Assembly (NCBI RefSeq): GCF_024919295.1
Contig: NZ_JANWTC010000001.1
Coordinates: forward strand, 606,058-670,057
Direction of reading: 5' to 3'
DNA from: Corynebacterium lemuris
GTDB lineage: Bacteria; Actinomycetota; Actinomycetes; Mycobacteriales; Mycobacteriaceae
DNA: 64,000 nucleotides
Below, one piece after another: positions 60,741-64,000 of this stretch (the first letter of the stretch is position 1; the number at the start of each line of letters is the position of its first letter). A model generated the notes under the pieces. It was not told where the DNA came from and did no database searches. It saw only the letters and a list, made by a program, of their open reading frames with translations. Both the position numbers and the translations under genes were made by a program.

Positions 60741-63707
60741 TTGGCCACCGGCCTCTCACAACCCTCCCCATCCGTAAACAGACCACCCAGGGTACTGAGC
60801 TGGATCATCGGCATCATCGCCGCACTGTTCATTCTGGCTCCCCTGGCGATCGGTTTCTACACCGACTGGCTCTGGTTCGGTGAAGTCGACTTCCGGGGCG
60901 TATTCACCAAGGTGCTGCTCGTCCGCATCGCCCTCTTCTTCGTGTTCGCGCTCGTCGCGGGCTTCGTCGTATGGCTCGCGGGCTTCTTCACCTGGCGCAA
61001 CCGCCCGGACAGTCTCGAACACATGGACCTCAACTCACCGGTCCATCAGTACCGCCAGGCCCTGGACAAATCTGTCCGCGGCATCCTCATCGGCATCCCC
61101 GTCGTCGTGGGCATCTTCGCCGGCTTCATCGGCCAGGGCACCTGGCGCACCGTGATGATGTTCATCAACGGCGAATCCTTCGGCGTCGACGACGCCCACT
61201 TCGGTAACGACCTCGGCTTCTACGCTTTCACCCTGCCGATGCTGCGGATGGTCGTGGACACCTTCTCCATGCTCCTGATCGTGGCCTTCGTCATCGCCCT
61301 GATCGGCCACTACCTGCTGGGCAGCATCCGGATCGGCAACCAGGCCATGGGGATCAAGGGACACATCTCCCGCGGGGCCCGTGTCCAGCTCGCCGTGACC
61401 GGTGGCCTGTGGATGCTGCTGCAGGTCGCCTCCTACTTCCTGGACCGCTACACCCTGCTCTACTCCAGCCAGGACACCTTCACCGGTGCCAGCTACACCG
61501 ACATCCACGCTGTCCTGCCCGCCAAGATCATCCTCATGATCATCGCCGTCTTCGTCGCCGTGGCCTTCTTCTCCGCCATCGTGCTCAAGGACCTGCGGAT
61601 CCCGGCGCTGGCCGTCGTCCTCATGCTGCTGTCCTCCTTCGTCATCGGGGTGGCCTGGCCGCTGATGATGGAGCGCTTCTCCGTCCAGCCCAACCGTGTG
61701 GCCAAGGAATCGGAGTACATCTCCCGCAACATCGAGGCCACCCGCCACGCCTATGGTCTGACCGACTCGGAGGTCAGCTACCTGCGCAACTGGGGTGCGG
61801 AGGGCGCCTCCGACGACGAGGTCGCCGCCGATGAGGCCACCATCTCCAACATCCGCCTGCTGGACCCGGAGGTCCTCGCTCCCACGTTCACCCAGATGCA
61901 GCAGCTGCGTAACTTCTACGGCTTCCCGGAGACCCTCGCCGTCGACCGTTATGAGGTGGACGGTGAGCTGCGCGACTTCGTCGTCGCGGCCCGTGAACTC
62001 GACCCGAACGCCCTGAGTGAGAACCAGCGCGACTGGATCAACCGCCACACCGTCTACACGCACGGCAACGGCTTCATCGCCGCGCAGGCCAACACCGTCG
62101 ATGAGGCGGCCCGGGACGCGGGTTCCACCCGCGGTGGTTTCCCGGTCTTCACTGTCTCCGATCTGCAGACCAATGCCGCCCGTGAGGCTGTCGAGGATGC
62201 CGAGGAACTGGGCATCAAGGTCGATCAGCCGCGCATCTACTACGGCCCGGTCATCGCCAACGCCGCCGACGGTGCCGACTACGCCATCGTCGGTGACAAC
62301 GGCTCCGACCCGGTCGAGTACGACACCGACAACTCCTTCTACACCTACGACGGTTCCGGCGGCGTCGACATCGGCAACATGTTCAACCGTGCCGCCTTCG
62401 CGCTGCGCTACCAGGAGATGAACCTCATTCTCTCCGACCGTGTCCACGGTGACTCGAGGATCCTCTTCGAGCGTGACCCGCGTGCCCGCGTGGAGAAGGT
62501 CGCCCCCTGGCTGACCACCGACTCCAAGACCTACCCGGCCGTCGTCGACGGCCGCGTCAAGTGGATCGTCGACGGCTACACCACCCTCAACGCCCTGCCC
62601 TACACCGAGCAGACCTCGCTGACCGAGACCACCGTCGACGCCCTCAACCCCGACGGCACCAGCCAGCGACTGATCACCGACAACGTCGGCTACATCCGCA
62701 ACTCCGTCAAGGCCACCGTCGATGCCTACGACGGCACCGTCGAGCTCTACGAGTTCGACACCGAGGACCCGGTGCTCAAGGTCTGGCAGGGCATCTTCCC
62801 GGACACCGTGAATCCGGAGAGCGAGATCTCCGACGAGCTCCGCCAGCACCTGCGCTACCCCGAGGATCTGTTCAAGGTCCAGCGTGACCTGCTCGCCCGC
62901 TACCACGTCTCTGACCCGGGCGTCTTCTTCACTAACGACGCCTTCTGGTCCGTTTCTGAGGATCCGACTGCCCCTGAGGGCCGGGACGCCCTCAACCAGC
63001 CGCCCTACTACGTCGTCGCGGCTGATCCGGAGACCGAGGAATCCAGCTTCCAGCTGATCACCCCGTTCCGTGGCCTGAACCGACAGTTCCTCTCCGCGCA
63101 CATGGCCGTCAGCTCAGACCCGGAGACCTACGGCAAGATCACCGTCCGTGTCCTGCCCACCAACACCCAGACCCAGGGCCCGAAGCAGGCGCAGGACGCC
63201 CTGATGTCCTCCGACCAGGTCGCCCGCGACCGCACCCTGTGGGAAGGCACCAACGAGCTGCACAACGGCAACCTGCTCACCCTGCCGGTGGGTGGCGGTG
63301 AGATCCTCTACGCCGAGCCGATCTACTCGCAGCGCAAGAACCAGGAATCGGCCTTCCCGAAGCTCCTGCGTGTCCTGGTGTCCTACAAGGGACGCGTCGG
63401 CTACGCCCCGACGATCTCTGAGGCACTGGCACAGGTCGGCATCGACCCGCGCGCCGCCCAGGACATCGCCGGCGCCGAGACCCCGACCGTGCCTGAGCCG
63501 GAAGGTGAGGAGGCGGCCGAGGAAGAGACCACCACGGACCAGCCGGCCACCGCCGCCGGCACCGAGGGTGAGGCCATCGAGCGCATCAACGAGGCACTGC
63601 GCAGCGTCGAAGGCGCACGCTCCGGTTCCTTCGAGGACTACGGCCGGGCACTGGACGAACTCGACCGCGCGGTCGAGGAGTACCAGACACTCAACGAGGG
63701 GAACTAA
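60741..63707 (+). CDS. UPF0182 family large membrane protein
   Basis: 988 residues (Rv3193c-like). Seven predicted membrane helices in the first 320 residues, beginning VLSWIIGIIAALFILAPLA followed by the family motif TDWLWFGEVDF; a large extracytoplasmic domain follows (RYEMNLILSDRV..., DGYTTLNALPYTEQ). The acidic C-terminus (EEAAEEETTTDQP) is low complexity. Function unknown. Starts with TTG, supported by GGAGAAGG just upstream; no ATG or GTG fits the first helix. Confidence 0.9.
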   Translation: MATGLSQPSPSVNRPPRVLSWIIGIIAALFILAPLAIGFYTDWLWFGEVDFRGVFTKVLLVRIALFFVFALVAGFVVWLAGFFTWRNRPDSLEHMDLNSPVHQYRQALDKSVRGILIGIPVVVGIFAGFIGQGTWRTVMMFINGESFGVDDAHFGNDLGFYAFTLPMLRMVVDTFSMLLIVAFVIALIGHYLLGSIRIGNQAMGIKGHISRGARVQLAVTGGLWMLLQVASYFLDRYTLLYSSQDTFTGASYTDIHAVLPAKIILMIIAVFVAVAFFSAIVLKDLRIPALAVVLMLLSSFVIGVAWPLMMERFSVQPNRVAKESEYISRNIEATRHAYGLTDSEVSYLRNWGAEGASDDEVAADEATISNIRLLDPEVLAPTFTQMQQLRNFYGFPETLAVDRYEVDGELRDFVVAARELDPNALSENQRDWINRHTVYTHGNGFIAAQANTVDEAARDAGSTRGGFPVFTVSDLQTNAAREAVEDAEELGIKVDQPRIYYGPVIANAADGADYAIVGDNGSDPVEYDTDNSFYTYDGSGGVDIGNMFNRAAFALRYQEMNLILSDRVHGDSRILFERDPRARVEKVAPWLTTDSKTYPAVVDGRVKWIVDGYTTLNALPYTEQTSLTETTVDALNPDGTSQRLITDNVGYIRNSVKATVDAYDGTVELYEFDTEDPVLKVWQGIFPDTVNPESEISDELRQHLRYPEDLFKVQRDLLARYHVSDPGVFFTNDAFWSVSEDPTAPEGRDALNQPPYYVVAADPETEESSFQLITPFRGLNRQFLSAHMAVSSDPETYGKITVRVLPTNTQTQGPKQAQDALMSSDQVARDRTLWEGTNELHNGNLLTLPVGGGEILYAEPIYSQRKNQESAFPKLLRVLVSYKGRVGYAPTISEALAQVGIDPRAAQDIAGAETPTVPEPEGEEAAEEETTTDQPATAAGTEGEAIERINEALRSVEGARSGSFEDYGRALDELDRAVEEYQTLNEGN

Positions 63708-63717
63708 ACCCTGGTTG

Positions 63718-63745
63718 GCCGGGAGATTTGCAAGAATCTCCCGGC
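63718..63745 (+). terminator. Terminator after the UPF0182 gene
   Basis: Perfect 11-bp stem GCCGGGAGATT/AATCTCCCGGC with loop TGCAAG; no long T-run follows. Its loop contains the -35 of the tRNA promoter. Confidence 0.6.
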
Positions 63746-63757
63746 TCTGGGTATAGT
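63728..63757 (+). promoter_or_regulatory. tRNA-fMet promoter
   Basis: TTGCAA (63728-63733), 18-bp spacer, TATAGT (63752-63757). The best sigma-A type promoter seen in the window. Confidence 0.65.
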
Positions 63758-63821
63758 TCAACATCTGCAGCAAAGCGGCCGGAAGGTTGCGGAGTTGCAC
63801 GGTGAAGTGAATATCACCCGA

Positions 63822-63898
63822 CGCGGGGTGGAGCAGCTCGGTAGCTCGCTGGGCTCATAACCCAGAGGTCGTAGGTTCGAATCCTGCCCCCGCTACCA
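63822..63898 (+). tRNA. Initiator tRNA-fMet (CAT)
   Basis: 77 nt with encoded CCA. Cloverleaf folds fully; anticodon CAT is flanked by the GGG/CCC anticodon-stem pairs that mark initiator tRNA. Position 1 C faces T72, an unpaired end that formylase recognises. T-arm GTAGG-TTCGAAT-CCTGC is regular. Confidence 0.95.
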
Positions 63899-63906
63899 AT
63901 TCCGAC

Positions 63907-63936
63907 AGCCCCCTGGACCTTATGGTCCAGGGGGCT
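63907..63936 (+). terminator. Terminator after tRNA-fMet
   Basis: 13-bp stem AGCCCCCTGGACC/GGTCCAGGGGGCT, loop TTAT, followed by TCGTCG. Nothing else is recognised to the window's end. Confidence 0.75.
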
Positions 63937-64000
63937 TCGTCGTGTCCGGAAGTGGGGCGGATTCTGAGGGTCGTTGCAACGCTCGTGCTTTTCAGGTGAT

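Overview
The window is GC-rich, densely coded actinobacterial chromosome. Gene content and order point to the genus Corynebacterium: lcpA-wbbL-mannose-1-P guanylyltransferase-whcD (whiB2)-DUF3499-manB-tobH-manA-sahH-tmk-mtrA-mtrB-lpqB-comF-hpf-secA1-rsgA-aroA-sigH-rshA-whcE (whiB1)-rhlE-adnA-adnB-cglK-nudC-uvrD2 follows the order I remember for the C. glutamicum cg083x-cg089x region, and Mycobacterium keeps parts of it (Rv3191-Rv3264). I see no prophage, insertion sequence or CRISPR array. Species assignment would need a database search.

Layout. 1-2.3 kb: the 5' part of a YbdK-type glutamate-cysteine ligase preceded by a Cys-x-Cys leader ORF, a stand-alone cyanase and a DHFR-like reductase. 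2.2-6.8 kb (minus strand): a trehalose-type ABC importer tusK-tusE-tusF-tusG plus a small membrane protein. 6.8-10 kb: a TIGR03089 protein, a two-gene catabolic remnant (hydratase/decarboxylase plus RidA) and an anion permease attached to lcpA. 10-19 kb: cell-envelope sugar nucleotide and linker genes around whcD. 19-30 kb: S-adenosylhomocysteine hydrolase, dTMP kinase, the MtrAB-LpqB signalling operon, ComF, hibernation factor and SecA. 30-34 kb: small conserved actinobacterial genes and a delta-9 desaturase electron-transfer pair. 34-39 kb: rsgA-aroA diverging from an SRAP peptidase, ybaK diverging from sigH-rshA, then the ribosomal mini-protein bL37 and whcE. 39-43 kb: membrane and secreted proteins and RhlE. 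43-55 kb: a DNA-end-processing block (AdnA, AdnB, UvrD2) with a K+ channel and NudC inside it. 55-64 kb: an E1/cyclodehydratase-like protein, several metallopeptidases, a PDZ-Lon-like protease, UPF0182 and an initiator tRNA.

How the genes work together. ManA, ManB and the guanylyltransferase supply GDP-mannose for lipoglycans. WbbL and LcpA build and attach arabinogalactan. MtrAB-LpqB senses and adjusts envelope growth. SigH/RshA, WhcE and WhcD cover redox stress and division control. AdnAB, UvrD2, SRAP and the UvrD-type motors handle DNA breaks and abasic sites.

The strongest unexplained signals are regulatory: at least fifteen genes appear leaderless with the start codon 7-9 nt after a TANNNT -10 box; aroA and the SRAP gene share one symmetric -10 in a 19-bp gap; a 33-bp near-perfect dyad sits over the desaturase promoter; a 19-bp direct repeat resembles an MtrA box; cglK has an internal ribosome site exactly at its RCK domain; and a Cys-containing leader peptide overlaps the start of the glutamate-cysteine ligase gene.
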